Below are positions 63,194 through 64,000 of a stretch of DNA of 64,000 bases, one piece after another. The translations under genes and the position numbers were made by a program. The stretch is from positions 23,136,542 through 23,200,541 of the forward strand of contig NC_056543.1 of NCBI RefSeq assembly GCF_910596095.1. The letters run 5' to 3'. Below the pieces are notes generated by a model that was not told where the DNA came from, did no database searches, and saw only the letters and a list, made by a program, of their open reading frames with translations. Position 1 is the first letter of the stretch; each line of letters begins with the position of its first letter. Source of the DNA: Thunnus maccoyii. Lineage: Eukaryota > Chordata > Actinopteri > Scombriformes > Scombridae.

Positions 63194-64000
63194 ATACATT
63201 ATTAATAGTTTAGTACTATTAAAATGGAGAAAAGGGGTCTTTGGTGAAACATTGGAAATATTCCCTTTTGTCCCAGTGCTACACGAGAGACAAAGTAAAC
63301 AAACTGCAATGAGCAAACCACCATCTAACTGTACTGAAGTGACATTTGTAGGTATGTTAACATCCTATTTAATGTGCTGCAGCTGAGCAGCTGAACAGCT
63401 AATTAGCTACCTAGCCTGCGTTAACAGTGCATGTGAATGTGGTGAAGGTTGTTCTGTGGCTTGTTCAACAAGCTAAGGTGCAGGACAAGACATGTGTTTA
63501 TGTTTGTAAGTTAGATAAGAAGGAGACTTTAGCAGAAAAGCTAATGTGAGTTTTTTTTGAGTCTGTGGCTCCTGTGTTGTGGAGCAGGATGCTATCAGGC
63601 TCAATGTAAAAGTCTGCTCTGCCTATGACGGCCACATTATCGCTTCATTAAAGATCTGATTTTCTGTATCGAAATAAGGTCTCCATCTACATAGACAGAT
63701 AATAAAGCAGTATTTCATCAAAGTAATGCAAAGTTAGGGGGCGTCATCATGAAACCAAAGAAATTAAAATATAATTTTCTCCCTTTTTAAGCATCAAGTA
63801 TTTTGTCAGTGCTTTTCAGCTCTTCAAGTCTTCCTTTATTGTACCTCTTACCCGATTTCAACCTTTTTCACATTTCATGAGAGAAGATATATGTGTTTTT
63901 CACTAAGTGTTGATGCAAATTTGTTATTCTTATATACTGATTTATTGCGACAAAACTTCCATTCCTTGTCTACTCTCTCTATTAGTTTAAAATGATCATT
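63194..64000. other. Window end, nothing recognised
   Basis: AT-rich DNA with no exon, repeat family or RNA gene that I can identify. Confidence 0.5.

Overview
The window looks like nuclear DNA from a percomorph-type teleost fish. The evidence is vertebrate genes with GT-AG introns, AT-rich introns, CA/GT microsatellites, and several short non-autonomous DNA transposons of kinds common in spiny-rayed fish. No rRNA, tRNA, CRISPR array or prokaryotic feature was seen.

Four protein-coding genes can be assembled exon by exon. (1) col8a1 (+, coding 8086-10629) encodes collagen VIII alpha-1, with two coding exons and a long 3' UTR. (2) jagn1 (+, coding 15035-15693) encodes a Jagunal ER membrane protein; its coding intron uses a GC donor. 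(3) tfg (+, coding 19082-30811, seven coding exons plus a 5' UTR exon) encodes the PB1/coiled-coil/PQ-rich TFG protein of ER exit sites. (4) abi3bp (-, coding 59074 down to 33723, 21 coding exons in my model, 1161 residues) encodes the extracellular matrix protein ABI3BP/TARSH. tfg and abi3bp converge tail to tail, and col8a1, tfg and abi3bp keep the order and orientation recalled for human 3q12. From memory, human JAGN1 lies elsewhere (3p25), so its position between col8a1 and tfg is a rearrangement in one lineage.

Layout: 1-8.08 kb, no gene recognised (upstream or 5' intron of col8a1); 8.09-12.8 kb, col8a1; 12.8-14.16 kb, intergenic with a palindromic TA-flanked element; 14.16-15.97 kb, jagn1; 16.26-16.61 kb, a hAT-like element; 16.8-31.67 kb, tfg; 32.2-32.66 kb, a fold-back element between the converging genes; about 32.7-59.3 kb, abi3bp; 59.3-64 kb, upstream DNA with microsatellites, a pyrimidine tract and a TTAA-flanked MITE.

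The most unusual object is abi3bp exon 10 (44567-45820, minus). It is a single 1254-nt, phase 1-1 exon encoding about 418 residues of Pro/Gln-rich low-complexity sequence that contains four 16-residue (48-nt) tandem units. From memory, mammals encode the corresponding linker with many small exons. Other notable points are two GC-AG introns, a NAGNAG acceptor in tfg, at least four TTAA-flanked MITEs sharing a TTAAA-type terminus (two of them bracketing one abi3bp exon), and a lone cysteine in the collagen VIII triple helix. The four genes are not an operon-like system. Two encode secreted matrix proteins and two encode early-secretory-pathway proteins, but any functional link between them would be speculation.
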